Part shown: positions 1-7,877 of the stretch, one piece after another | How the letters are laid out: every line of letters begins with the position of its first letter | Position numbering within the stretch: position 1 is the first letter of the stretch | From: Halobacillus andaensis | GTDB taxonomy: Bacteria > Bacillota > Bacilli > Bacillales > Halobacillaceae | Direction of reading: 5' to 3' | DNA: 64,000 bases | Assembly (NCBI RefSeq): GCF_014636475.1 | Contig: NZ_BMEL01000005.1 | Span: 1 to 64,000, forward strand | Program-made: the position numbers and the translations under genes | The notes under the pieces: model-generated | Seen by the model: the letters and a program-made list of their open reading frames with translations, nothing else | What the model was told of the DNA's origin: nothing | The model's database searches: none

Positions 1-71
1 TTCTATACTATAGAAAGAAATCTTGACGTACTGGTTGGTTCGTTCAGTTTTCAAAGATCAAATAGTCTTAA

Positions 72-148
<77 letters not shown>

Positions 149-168
149 CAATGGTAGTAAAGATTTAA

Positions 169-242
169 TGGAGCGGGTGAAGGGAATCGAACCCTCATCA
201 TCAGCTTGGAAGGCTGAGGTTTTACCACTAAACTACACCCGC
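169..242 (-). tRNA. tRNA-Gly (TCC)
   Basis: The 74-nt cloverleaf has acceptor GCGGGTG/CACCCGC, anticodon TCC in the stem CTCAGCC..GGCTGAG-like arm, T-loop GGTTCGATTCC, and an encoded CCA. Confidence 0.97.
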
Positions 243-281
243 ATATATAAAGTTTCATAGTTTTAAATTAATGAGCATCCA

Positions 282-358
282 TGGTCGGGAAGACAGGATT
301 CGAACCTGCGACCCCTTGGTCCCAAACCAAGTGCTCTACCAAGCTGAGCTACTTCCCG
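282..358 (-). tRNA. tRNA-Pro (TGG)
   Basis: The 77-nt cloverleaf starts CGGGAAGTAGCTCAGC, has anticodon TGG inside CTTGG..CCAAG and carries an encoded CCA. It lies between the Arg and Gly tRNAs. Confidence 0.97.
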
Positions 359-366
359 TAAGTAAA

Positions 367-443
<77 letters not shown>

Positions 444-513
444 CTTTTGAAGCGACAATATCTAATATATCACGTTTCAGCTTGTAATGCAATAGTATTT
501 TTGAAAACCTTAG

Positions 514-597
<84 letters not shown>

Positions 598-640
598 TAA
601 TTGAAAAAAGTTGGGTAAGCAGCTGAGCTAACTTACTAAG

Positions 641-722
641 TGCGGGTGGAGGGACTTGAACCCCCACGCCGTGAAGCACTAGATCCTAAATCTAGCGTGT
701 CTGCCAATTCCACCACACCCGC
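641..722 (-). tRNA. tRNA-Leu (TAG)
   Basis: A class II tRNA of about 82 nt with anticodon TAG, acceptor GCGGGTG/CACCCGC, and a variable arm containing GTGCTTCACGGCGT. No CCA is encoded. It is one of two adjacent leucine tRNAs in the cluster. Confidence 0.95.
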
Positions 723-730
723 AAAATAAA

Positions 731-806
731 TGGTGAGCCATGGAGGGCTCGAACCTCCGACCCTCTGATTAAAAGTCAGATGCTCTACCAGCTGAGCTAA
801 TGGCTC
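731..806 (-). tRNA. tRNA-Lys (TTT)
   Basis: The 76-nt cloverleaf starts GAGCCATTAGCTCAGC, has anticodon TTT within CTGAC..GTCAG-type pairing and an encoded CCA. Its first 26 nt, with upstream flank, are repeated in a broken copy about 142 bp away at 921-953. Confidence 0.97.
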
Positions 807-920
807 TTAATAAATAAGATGTTCTCGTAAGTTTGGTTGTGATGCTCGTCGTGTTGCAAGCATATTCAGTGAAGTCTCACTCCTCGCAAGCCTGCGAAGA
901 AGATTATTCATTGAGGTTGG

Positions 921-948
921 CTTGCTCTACCAACTGAGCTAATGGCTC
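921..948 (-). pseudogene. tRNA-Lys 5' remnant
   Basis: The minus strand carries the acceptor 5' strand, D-arm and start of the anticodon arm of tRNA-Lys (GAGCCATTAGCTCAGTTGG and on), one base different from the intact copy. It then stops matching: there is no anticodon, T-arm or 3' acceptor strand. The shared stretch includes the ATTAA upstream flank, so it is a 31-bp direct repeat with 781-811. The 100 bp between the two copies shows no gene. Confidence 0.8.
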
Positions 949-1063
949 TTAATGTAAAGATTGTTCTTAATGTTTGTCTGCGCTGTAAGCTGTTCTGCTT
1001 TTGAGCACAAGAAACATCATATAATTTTCAAAAAGAAAAGTCAAGCTTTTTTTCATAAGAAAA

Positions 1064-1138
1064 TGGCTGGGCTAGCTGGATTCGAACCAGCGCATGACGG
1101 TACCAAAAACCGTTGCCTTACCGCTTGGCTATAGCCCA
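1064..1138 (-). tRNA. tRNA-Gln (TTG)
   Basis: The 75-nt cloverleaf starts TGGGCTATAGCCAAGCGG, has anticodon TTG flanked by ACGGT..ACCGT, and has an encoded CCA. The run of T at the anticodon and the U-start acceptor are typical for glutamine tRNA. Confidence 0.97.
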
Positions 1139-1144
1139 ACTAAA

Positions 1145-1221
1145 TGGCGGTCCGGACGGGACTCGAACCCGCGACCTCCTGCGTGACAGGCAGGCATTCT
1201 AACCAACTGAACTACCGGACC
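1145..1221 (-). tRNA. tRNA-Asp (GTC)
   Basis: The 77-nt cloverleaf starts GGTCCGGTAGTTCAG, with anticodon GTC inside CCTGC..GCAGG, and has an encoded CCA. Confidence 0.97.
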
Positions 1222-1241
1222 CCAAATATGTAAGTAGGAAG

Positions 1242-1313
1242 TGACCCGTACGGGATTCGAACCCGTGATACCGCCGTGAAAGGGCGGTGTCTTAACCACT
1301 TGACCAACGGGCC
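1242..1313 (-). tRNA. tRNA-Glu (TTC)
   Basis: The cloverleaf of about 72 nt starts GGCCCGTTGGTCAAGTGG, with anticodon TTC in the stem CCGCC..GGCGG. The discriminator is followed by CTT rather than CCA, so no CCA is encoded. Confidence 0.96.
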
Positions 1314-1331
1314 ATTTTAGACAATAAAAAA

Positions 1332-1422
1332 TGGCGGAGAAGGAGGGATTTGAACCCTCGCGCCGCTTGCGCGACCTACACCCTTAGCAGGGGCGCCTCT
1401 TCAGCCACTTGAGTACTTCTCC
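1332..1422 (-). tRNA. tRNA-Ser (GCT)
   Basis: A class II tRNA of 91 nt, starting GGAGAAGTACTCAAGTGGC, with anticodon GCT, a long variable arm (GTCGCGCAAGCGGCGC) and an encoded CCA. Confidence 0.97.
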
Positions 1423-1426
1423 GTAA

Positions 1427-1501
1427 TGGCTCCACAGGTAGGATTCGAACCTACGACCGATCGGTTAACAGCCGATTGCTCTACCACTGAGCTACTGTGG
1501 A
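1427..1501 (-). tRNA. tRNA-Asn (GTT)
   Basis: The 75-nt cloverleaf starts TCCACAGTAGCTCAG, with anticodon GTT inside ATCGG..CCGAT, and has an encoded CCA. It is the promoter-proximal tRNA of the cluster. Confidence 0.97.
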
Positions 1502-1561
1502 ATAATGTCGGATAAATTCCTTAAAAGAATTTATGTAAGTAATGTCAGCGACGTTTTATAT

Positions 1562-1588
1562 ATTATAACAATCGCTGTCGATTGTCAA
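1562..1588 (-). promoter_or_regulatory. sigma-A promoter of the tRNA cluster
   Basis: The minus strand carries a perfect TTGACA followed 15 bp later by TATAAT (or 17 bp later by TAATAT), about 60 bp before tRNA-Asn. No other promoter of this strength is visible within the cluster, so the twelve tRNAs are probably one transcript. Confidence 0.75.
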
Positions 1589-1640
1589 TAATATTCTCTA
1601 TTATTTTTGAAAACCAAATGACTTGTCTCAAAAACCAAAT

Positions 1641-1657
1641 GCCCTTTCCTTCAGGGC
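1641..1657 (-). terminator. weak terminator after sprT
   Basis: A GCCCT/AGGGC hairpin is followed on the minus strand by ATTTGGTTTTT, 44 bp past the sprT stop. The stem is short and the U-run interrupted, so this is tentative. Confidence 0.4.
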
Positions 1658-1700
1658 TTATTTAATTTAACACGGACGCAAATTTTCGTCAATGGGTTTG

Positions 1701-2147
1701 TTAAAGTTTTCTTAACTTCCCTTTACATTTGCCGCAAACGTAGCGAGAGACGTTCATCCTTTTCTTTCGCCTGTAGGATTGGTTACACTTCGTGCACACA
1801 TACCGGTGAAACTTTTCGGTCTCTGACGGGAGTGGTTTGCAATGTCTCGGGGACCCTGTTTTTACAAGCAGGTCTTTAAATGTGCGGTCTCCATGCTTGT
1901 AGCCTTTACCTTCAATATGTAAGTGGTAGTGACAGAGCTCATGCTTAATAATTCCCTCTACCTCTTCTTTTCCTAACTCTTTTAAATACTTCGGGTTTAG
2001 TTCAATAACTCGCTTAGAAGGGATATACCGCCCCCCTGTCGTTCGAAGTCTTGTATTAAAGATGACTTGATCAGTGAATGGCTTTCCAAAGTATTCTTTG
2101 GACAGCTGGTCTGTCCATTGTTGTAAATCGACTTCCGTTTCATTCAA
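1701..2147 (-). CDS. sprT: SprT-like zinc-metalloprotease-fold protein
   Basis: This is the SprT-like family (B. subtilis YdcK). The zinc-binding HExxH is visible as HELCHYH in the middle of the protein, preceded by the conserved LRTTGGRY segment. Two CxxC pairs near the C-terminus form a zinc ribbon (VCTKC and VCGKC). The family is metalloprotease-like; the bacterial substrate is not known. I place the start at TTG 2147, which gives 148 aa (YdcK is about 150 aa) and sits 9 nt after GGGAGAGGG. The longer ATG at 2198 would add an unconserved basic tail. It is divergent from cmpA and lies between tex and the tRNA cluster, as in Bacillus. Confidence 0.9.
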   Translation of the reverse strand: MNETEVDLQQWTDQLSKEYFGKPFTDQVIFNTRLRTTGGRYIPSKRVIELNPKYLKELGKEEVEGIIKHELCHYHLHIEGKGYKHGDRTFKDLLVKTGSPRHCKPLPSETEKFHRYVCTKCNQSYRRKKRMNVSRYVCGKCKGKLRKL

Positions 2148-2224
2148 AATGGCACACCCTCTCCCTCTTTTGCATAGTTTATTATAAATGGGTTCCATCC
2201 TAATTTCAAAGGGAGGAGATTTCT

Positions 2225-2338
2225 GTGCCCCGTTGGTTACAGAAACAAATATCGGACGCCTTTTTCAATAAGGATAAATACCAAATCAAAATGCTTAATC
2301 AATGCTGGTATTTTTATCGGCACAAATATGAAAAATAA
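2225..2338 (+). CDS. cmpA: CmpA, cortex morphogenetic protein
   Basis: A 37-codon gene starts at GTG after a very strong GGGAGGAG site. The product begins MPRWLQKQISDAFFNKD and ends in LNQCWYFYRHKYEK. This matches the pattern of B. subtilis CmpA, a 37-aa protein that takes part in quality control of spore envelope assembly with SpoIVA and ClpXP. It lies between sprT and tex, the position it occupies in Bacillus. It is too short for a typical length cutoff and easy to miss. Its presence implies that the host forms endospores, or descends from a recent spore former. Confidence 0.9.
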   Translation: MPRWLQKQISDAFFNKDKYQIKMLNQCWYFYRHKYEK

Positions 2339-2373
2339 CCCGGAAGATATGAATCCCCCAGGTTACTTGTGTT

Positions 2374-4533
2374 TTACTTCTTCAACATCGTTAATGCAAT
2401 TCGCTGCTTTTTCGTGTCTACACTGTCTACCCATACGGTGACAACATCCCCCACGGATACCACGTCCATCGGATGCTTTACAAATTTATTGGATAGCTTT
2501 GAGATGTGTACTAGTCCATCTTGTTTAACTCCAATATCAACAAATACCCCAAAATCGACTACGTTTCGAACCGTGCCTTCAAGCTCCATTCCCTGTTCTA
2601 AATCTTCCATTGATAAAACGTTTGTTTTCAGCAATGGTTTAGGCAGGTCGTCCCTCGGATCTCTTCCGGGTTCTCTTAACGCTTTAATAATATCTTTAAG
2701 TGTTGGTTCGCCAATATCGAGCTGTTCAGCTGTAGAAGCCACATCAATTTGTGCTAATTGTTCTCCTACTTCTTTTTCACCAATGTTTGCAGGTTCTGCA
2801 TTTACCGTGTTTAATAATGCTCTTGCTGCTCGATAGCTTTCCGGGTGAACTGACGTTTTATCTAATGGTTCTTCTCCTTCAAGGACTCTTAAAAACCCGA
2901 TACTTTGTTCAAATGTTTTAGCTCCTAAACGCGGAATGTCTTTTAGCTGCTTGCGATTCGTAAACTTCCCGATCTCATCTCTCTTTTTCACCACATTGTT
3001 GGCGACTGATTTACTAAGACCTGACACATATTGCAGCAGTGAGGGAGAAGCGGTGTTCACGTTAACTCCTACTTGGTTAACGGTCGTTTCTACTACGAAG
3101 GTCAGTGAGTTGTTTAATTTTTTTTGACCGACATCGTGCTGATACTGACCGACCCCTATGGATTTCGGATCAATTTTTACTAGTTCGGCGAGAGGATCCT
3201 GGACACGCCTCGCAATAGAAACGGCACTTCGCTCTTCTACTTGCAGGTCAGGAAACTCTTCTCTTGCTAGTTTTGAGGCAGAATAAACACTGGCGCCAGC
3301 TTCATTGACAATCATATAAGCAGCCTCTAATGACTGATTTTGTATCATATTCGCAATAAATTGTTCTGTTTCTCGTGAAGCGGTTCCGTTGCCTATAGCA
3401 ATCAGTTCAATTGGGTACTGGTTAAAATACTCCATGATTTTCTTTTCCGACCCTTTGACGTCACTCTTCGGCGGAGTTGGGTAAATAACAGATATGTCTA
3501 GCACCTTACCCGTTTCATCAATCACCGCCAGTTTACAGCCTGTACGATAAGCCGGGTCTACCCCAAGCACAACTTTCCCTTTAAGAGGCGGTTGAAGCAG
3601 CAAGCTTTTTAAGTTGCTTGAGAACACTTCGATCGCTTTTTCCTCAGCTGTTTCCGATAATGAATTACGGATTTCTCGTTCGACTGAAGGCTGGATTAAG
3701 CGCTTGTAGCTATCCTCGATGGCCTCTTGTAAGATTTCACGAAGATGCTGAGATGTAGAGTGCTGAATCACATGATCCTCTAGGTATTTTACAATTTTCT
3801 CTTCTGGAGGGTGCACCGCTACTTTCAGCACACCTTCCTTCTCCCCGCGATTTAATGCTAACACTCGGTGCGATGCGATCGCACGGACAGGCTCCTGGTA
3901 TTCATAATACATTTCAAAAATACCCTTTTCGTCCTGCTCGGTTTTTTTGCCTTTTGATTCAATCGTACCTGAGCGGAAGGTTTGCTGACGAATGTTCTCC
4001 CTATAACTTGGGTCATCTGAAATCCACTCAGCTACAATATCACTTACTCCTGCTTTTACGTCCTCTACCGTATGTAGATCATGTTCTTCCGAGAAAAACT
4101 CCTCGGCTTTTTCGTTAAAATTAAATTCAGCTTGTTTCCATAACAGTTGAGCTAAAGGTTCAAGCCCCTTCTCTTTCGCTACCGTCGCGCGAGTACGACG
4201 TTTTTGTTTATATGGACGATATAGGTCTTCTACTTTTTGCAGTTGTGTGGCTTGTTCAATTTCTTTTTTCAACTCATCCGTTAACTTGTCCTGCTCTTCA
4301 ATCAAGCGAATGACTTCTTCTTTACGCTGAGCAAGGTTCTGTGCGTAATTCCACTGATCTTCAATGGCTTTAATTTGAACTTCATCTAGTCCACCCGTTA
4401 ATTCTTTTCGATAACGGGCGATAAAAGGAACCGTATTCCCTTCTCCTAATAATTGAATGACTTGTTCAATTGGCTTAGCCGCAATTCCCGTTTGCTCGGC
4501 TACGATTTTCGTTAAATTCTGTTTCTCACTCAC
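2374..4533 (-). CDS. tex: Tex-family S1 RNA-binding transcription accessory protein
   Basis: This is a Tex protein (B. subtilis YdcI) of about 719 aa. The N-terminal Tex helical domain has the family sequence GNTVPFIARYRKELTGGLDE. A YqgF/RNase H-like domain follows (VVLGVDPAYRTGCKLAVID), then helix-hairpin-helix repeats, and a C-terminal S1 domain (GTVRNVVDFGVFVDIGVKQDG). Tex proteins bind nucleic acid and associate with RNA polymerase. The start is GTG 4533, 9 nt behind GAGGAGG; an upstream GTG at 4560 lacks a good site. It lies downstream of the sigB operon, separated by a strong hairpin. Confidence 0.95.
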   Translation of the reverse strand: MSEKQNLTKIVAEQTGIAAKPIEQVIQLLGEGNTVPFIARYRKELTGGLDEVQIKAIEDQWNYAQNLAQRKEEVIRLIEEQDKLTDELKKEIEQATQLQKVEDLYRPYKQKRRTRATVAKEKGLEPLAQLLWKQAEFNFNEKAEEFFSEEHDLHTVEDVKAGVSDIVAEWISDDPSYRENIRQQTFRSGTIESKGKKTEQDEKGIFEMYYEYQEPVRAIASHRVLALNRGEKEGVLKVAVHPPEEKIVKYLEDHVIQHSTSQHLREILQEAIEDSYKRLIQPSVEREIRNSLSETAEEKAIEVFSSNLKSLLLQPPLKGKVVLGVDPAYRTGCKLAVIDETGKVLDISVIYPTPPKSDVKGSEKKIMEYFNQYPIELIAIGNGTASRETEQFIANMIQNQSLEAAYMIVNEAGASVYSASKLAREEFPDLQVEERSAVSIARRVQDPLAELVKIDPKSIGVGQYQHDVGQKKLNNSLTFVVETTVNQVGVNVNTASPSLLQYVSGLSKSVANNVVKKRDEIGKFTNRKQLKDIPRLGAKTFEQSIGFLRVLEGEEPLDKTSVHPESYRAARALLNTVNAEPANIGEKEVGEQLAQIDVASTAEQLDIGEPTLKDIIKALREPGRDPRDDLPKPLLKTNVLSMEDLEQGMELEGTVRNVVDFGVFVDIGVKQDGLVHISKLSNKFVKHPMDVVSVGDVVTVWVDSVDTKKQRIALTMLKK

Positions 4534-4594
4534 TAAAAAAGCCTCCTCACGATACTTCACCTATCTATTGTACCAAATTCTTATTCCATTTAAT

Positions 4595-4632
4595 AAGGGA
4601 CCCTATTTCTGATTTTCAGAATAAGGTCCCTT
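4595..4632 (-). terminator. terminator of the sigB operon
   Basis: An AAGGGACC/GGTCCCTT stem with an inner TTCTGA/TCAGAA helix directly abuts the rsbX stop. The minus-strand tail is TATTAAAT, so the U-run is poor, but the hairpin is long and well placed. Confidence 0.65.
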
Positions 4633-5229
4633 CTATTTATACTTTAAAGCAATCAACGTCGTATCGTCGTCGCGTGAGTGCCCATAAAATTCTTTATATT
4701 GTTCTGTAATTAACTTCACATTACGAGTAGACGTATGCTTAGCCGATAACTTTCTGTCTTGCACTCCGTCGGAGAACATCAGAAAGACCATTCCTTCTTC
4801 AGCTTTTCCGCGGCTGACTCTCAGTTTCCTGGGATAGCCGGCTAGATAACCTGCTAAAGGAATATTTCGACTTCTGTGACCTTCACGATCAATCGTAATA
4901 ACACCGATATTTCCAATTGAAGAGTAAGAATATGTGTTTTGGTGAAAATCGATCTTAAGTATGCCTAGCACTACCCCGCGTTTACCGAGTAAAGCATCAT
5001 TGCATTTTTTAATTATCGATTCAATAGACAGGTCCGGATACTTTTCAATCACATCCATGACAGCCTGGGAAGAATCCCTGGCCAGTTCACCGCTGCCCAA
5101 ACCATCTGCTAATGCACACACGAATTCCTTGTCCGTCTCTTTATAATAGTAACTATCTCCACAATAGTAATTTCCTTTTTTCGCCTTCTGGTAGATGGAG
5201 ACAGCAACCTTTGATAAATCAGCTTCCAC
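4633..5229 (-). CDS. rsbX: RsbX, PP2C-type serine phosphatase
   Basis: This 198-aa PP2C-fold phosphatase is the feedback member of the sigma-B cascade: in B. subtilis RsbX dephosphorylates RsbR and RsbS and resets the stressosome. Metal-binding aspartates are visible in GDSYYYKET near residue 24, CALADGLGSGE near 40, MFSDGVQD near 153 and RDDDTT near 187. The start is GTG, sharing its G with the TAG stop of sigB, with GAGG upstream. It is the last gene of the rsb-sigB operon and is followed by the terminator at 4595. Confidence 0.93.
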   Translation of the reverse strand: MEADLSKVAVSIYQKAKKGNYYCGDSYYYKETDKEFVCALADGLGSGELARDSSQAVMDVIEKYPDLSIESIIKKCNDALLGKRGVVLGILKIDFHQNTYSYSSIGNIGVITIDREGHRSRNIPLAGYLAGYPRKLRVSRGKAEEGMVFLMFSDGVQDRKLSAKHTSTRNVKLITEQYKEFYGHSRDDDTTLIALKYK

Positions 5230-6008
5230 TAGAACGCCTCAATTGATTCAGCTTGTAAAGCTTCTTTCAGTTTTCTCAACGCTCGACGTTGAAGGCGAGA
5301 AACGTGCATTTGGGAAATTCCTAAGCGTTCACCAGTATCCTTTTGACTTAAATTCTCAAAGTAAGTGCACTGCAGAATTTCTTGTTCACGTTCACTTAAA
5401 ATAGGCAAGACCTTTTGAAGGAGCATTTTCTGATCAATTTGATCGTAGCCTCCTTCTGAATTCCCTATTAAATCTAAAATGGTTACTGTACTGCCGTCCG
5501 AATCAGCTTCAATTTTGCGATCAACAGAGAGAGCTTTGTAGCTTTTGCCCATCTCCATTGTCTCTAAAACGTCTTCTTCGGAAACTCCCAGATAGTCTGC
5601 AATCTCAATAACAGAAGGGGAGCGCTGAAGGTCGCTGGTCAGCTCTTCAGCAGCTTTTTTAATTTTAGGTCCAAGCTCTTTAATTCTTCTCGGCACGTGG
5701 ACGCTCCATGTTTTATCACGAATGAAGCGCTTGATCTCACCAATGATGGTTGGAATAGCAAACGACTCGAATGATTTTCCAAATGAAGGATCGTATCTTC
5801 GAATAGCTGCTAATAAGCCTAGCATTCCTACTTGTACTAGATCTTCATGAATCGTACTATTTTTAGAATATTTTCTGGCAATGGATTCTACTAAATCATT
5901 ATAAACGAGTACAATCTTTTCTTGAACTTCTTCATCTCGCGGATTTTCTTGTAAAAATGCGATCCACTCATAAACCTCATCATTATGATGTTGAGATCTG
6001 GTCGCCAT
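5229..6008 (-). CDS. sigB: RNA polymerase sigma factor SigB
   Basis: This is the general-stress sigma factor of 259 aa. Region 2 contains HEDLVQVGMLGLLAAIRRYD and the GEIKRFIRDKTWSVHVPRR segment. Region 3 has the SIG3-like ETMEMGKSYKALSVD block. Region 4 ends with a helix-turn-helix, LGISQMHVSRLQRRALRKLK. I choose ATG 6008, which follows GAGGTGG; two further in-frame ATGs upstream lie inside rsbW without a site. The gene overlaps rsbW by 26 bp, as is usual, which couples synthesis of the sigma factor to its anti-sigma. The gene should be auto-induced from the sigma-B site at 6835-6860. Confidence 0.97.
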   Translation of the reverse strand: MATRSQHHNDEVYEWIAFLQENPRDEEVQEKIVLVYNDLVESIARKYSKNSTIHEDLVQVGMLGLLAAIRRYDPSFGKSFESFAIPTIIGEIKRFIRDKTWSVHVPRRIKELGPKIKKAAEELTSDLQRSPSVIEIADYLGVSEEDVLETMEMGKSYKALSVDRKIEADSDGSTVTILDLIGNSEGGYDQIDQKMLLQKVLPILSEREQEILQCTYFENLSQKDTGERLGISQMHVSRLQRRALRKLKEALQAESIEAF

Positions 6009-6456
6009 CTTGACCCACCTCATTTTCATGAAGGTATTTTGTCATTAGGACAATAACTCCATATTTACTATTAATTTCGACTTTATCCATTAATGCATCA
6101 ATCAAGAATAGACCAAAACCACCTTCCCGCAGTTCGCCAATATCATCTTTGTGCTGGTAAGGTCCAATGTCTTCTTTGATTTCACCTAAATTAAAACTTC
6201 CGCCATGATCAGCAACCATCACTTCTAATCGGTCTTCATATACACCAAAACCAATTGTGATTTCACCTTCACCTGAATCGTTATAGGCGTGCTTTACAGC
6301 ATTCGTAATTGCTTCGGAAATTGCGACCTTAAGATCTTCAATTTCTTCGTAAGCAAACCCCATTCGATTAGCTATGCCAGAAGTGCTTAATCGTACAACA
6401 CCCACGTATTCCGCTTTTGCAGGGACTTTAACCTCGACAAAGTCAAATGGTTCCAT
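5983..6456 (-). CDS. rsbW: RsbW, anti-sigma-B factor and serine kinase
   Basis: A 157-aa GHKL-fold kinase. It holds SigB inactive, phosphorylates the antagonist RsbV with ATP, and switches partner according to RsbV phosphorylation. The N-box EAITNAVKHAY (about residues 48-58), the VADHGG loop and the glycine-rich EGGFGLFLID lid are visible. It starts 2 bp after the rsbV stop, behind GAGGTGG, and overlaps sigB at its 3' end. Confidence 0.96.
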   Translation of the reverse strand: MEPFDFVEVKVPAKAEYVGVVRLSTSGIANRMGFAYEEIEDLKVAISEAITNAVKHAYNDSGEGEITIGFGVYEDRLEVMVADHGGSFNLGEIKEDIGPYQHKDDIGELREGGFGLFLIDALMDKVEINSKYGVIVLMTKYLHENEVGQDGDQISTS

Positions 6457-6458
6457 GA

Positions 6459-6788
6459 TTACATTCCACCTCGTACAGTATTGTCAATATCCATAATCTC
6501 GGTTAAGCCAGTAATCTTGAACAAACGGTGCACACGATCTTGCATTTGCACGAGTTTCAAATTAGTATCGTGCTCTTTCGTTGATTTCAAAGCACTTATA
6601 AATACACCCAACCCAGTTGAGTCCATATAGTTTACTTCTTGAAGATCGACTTCGATCGTCTGTCCATCTTCTTTTGTTAAAGGTAACAAAGTATCTTTTA
6701 ATTTAGGGGCTGTAAACGCATCTACTTCACCAGCTAAAGATACCGTTGTGACTTTATCTTTATTTGTAACATCTATCGTTAAATTCAT
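6459..6788 (-). CDS. rsbV: RsbV, anti-anti-sigma factor
   Basis: A 109-aa STAS-domain protein. Unphosphorylated RsbV binds RsbW and frees SigB. The phospho-acceptor serine is Ser57 in NYMDSTGLGVF, matching the conserved site of the family. The ribosome site is GGGAGG. It is the first gene behind the predicted sigma-B promoter, so rsbV-rsbW-sigB-rsbX can be transcribed as an autoregulated unit in addition to read-through from rsbR. Confidence 0.96.
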   Translation of the reverse strand: MNLTIDVTNKDKVTTVSLAGEVDAFTAPKLKDTLLPLTKEDGQTIEVDLQEVNYMDSTGLGVFISALKSTKEHDTNLKLVQMQDRVHRLFKITGLTEIMDIDNTVRGGM

Positions 6789-6834
6789 TTATTTCGCCTC
6801 CCGTTATTCCTTAAAATAGCCCAGTAGAGGGAGT

Positions 6835-6860
6835 ATTCCCTCCCCTAAACATCATTAAAC
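6835..6860 (-). promoter_or_regulatory. sigma-B-type autoregulatory promoter of rsbV-rsbW-sigB-rsbX
   Basis: The minus strand reads GTTTAA, 14 bp, GGGAAT; the sigma-B consensus is GTTTAA-N12 to N15-GGGTAT. The rsbU stop codon lies within the -35 hexamer. The position between rsbU and rsbV is where B. subtilis has its sigma-B promoter. A 6-bp inverted repeat (GAGGGA..TCCCTC, 6827-6842) covers the -10 region. Confidence 0.8.
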
Positions 6861-7865
6861 CCTTCTTTTTAAAATGATAAGGGTAAAATCATCCCTTAAG
6901 TGAAAATCTTGTAATCGTTCAAAGTGTTTATATACCTGTTCCACAGTCTCTTGAGCAGGCAGGTGGGCATACTGTTCAATAATTTCGAGGACCTCATCTT
7001 CCTCAATAAAACGATCCCCCTGACGGCATTCTGTTACACCATCAGTGAGCATAATAATCATGTCACCGACATTCACTTTCTTTGTGCACTGTTCATACGT
7101 AGCTTCCGGAGATACACCGAGGACAAGACCTGAAGCATCGATCTCTTCAAATTCTTTTTGATTGCTATCATAATAATAACCGGGTTCATGTCCTGCGGAC
7201 GCAAAACGAAACGTATGATTATGAATGTTATACAACCCATAAAACATGGTAATAAACATACTAGAATCAACGTTTCGTTCCACCACCCGGTTCAAGCTGG
7301 CTAATATGACATCCGGATCCATTCTGTTTTCAGGAAAACTGTCCATTGAATACTTAATCATGGACATACACAAAGCGGCAGGTACGCCTTTCCCCACCAC
7401 ATCCGCCACAGCAACACCAAGAGAACCACTCTCATCTTTTACAAAGTGATAGTAGTCCCCGTTCATTTGCTTAGCAGGTATACTGATGGCTCCGATTTCT
7501 AAACCATCGATCTCAGGTTTTTCTGTAGCTAAAAGGGTTTTTTGCATATTAGCTGCAACAGAAATTTCAGATTTTAACTCCAGCTGCTTTTCCCTTAAAG
7601 ACTGGTATTCTTGATAGGCCAGTCCATAAGAAATCATGGTTTCTAATAAAAAATCGAGCGAAGATTGAATATAGTCGGGCATATCGGGGTATATATCCTG
7701 TAACGATTCTATATGCACGTTAATAATTTCTTCGGGCGAAATATTTTGCTGCATGGAATACTTACTGAATTGCTCTGCCTGATAGAGAGCTTGTTCATCT
7801 TTAGTTTCTATATATTGTCGCATTAACTCTTTATAATTTTCGAGATCGAGTTTTAATGTACTCAT
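6855..7865 (-). CDS. rsbU: RsbU, PP2C phosphatase for RsbV-P
   Basis: A 336-aa protein: an N-terminal helical RsbT-binding domain (about residues 1-90), a coiled linker and a C-terminal PP2C domain. Metal-site motifs are GDYYHFVKD, VADVVGKGVPAA, FASAGHEP and MLTDGVTEC with DDFTL at the end. Environmental stress releases RsbT, which activates RsbU to dephosphorylate RsbV. The ribosome site AAAGGAGG precedes ATG 7865 and the rsbT stop is 12 bp upstream. Confidence 0.95.
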   Translation of the reverse strand: MSTLKLDLENYKELMRQYIETKDEQALYQAEQFSKYSMQQNISPEEIINVHIESLQDIYPDMPDYIQSSLDFLLETMISYGLAYQEYQSLREKQLELKSEISVAANMQKTLLATEKPEIDGLEIGAISIPAKQMNGDYYHFVKDESGSLGVAVADVVGKGVPAALCMSMIKYSMDSFPENRMDPDVILASLNRVVERNVDSSMFITMFYGLYNIHNHTFRFASAGHEPGYYYDSNQKEFEEIDASGLVLGVSPEATYEQCTKKVNVGDMIIMLTDGVTECRQGDRFIEEDEVLEIIEQYAHLPAQETVEQVYKHFERLQDFHLRDDFTLIILKRRV

Positions 7866-7877
7866 GTTAAACCTCCT

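Noticed and set aside
611-636. tRNA-like AGCTCAGCTG between the two leucine tRNAs
   Set aside because: It is an imperfect palindrome (GTAAG..CTTAC) without acceptor or anticodon stems; resemblance to a D-arm may be accidental.
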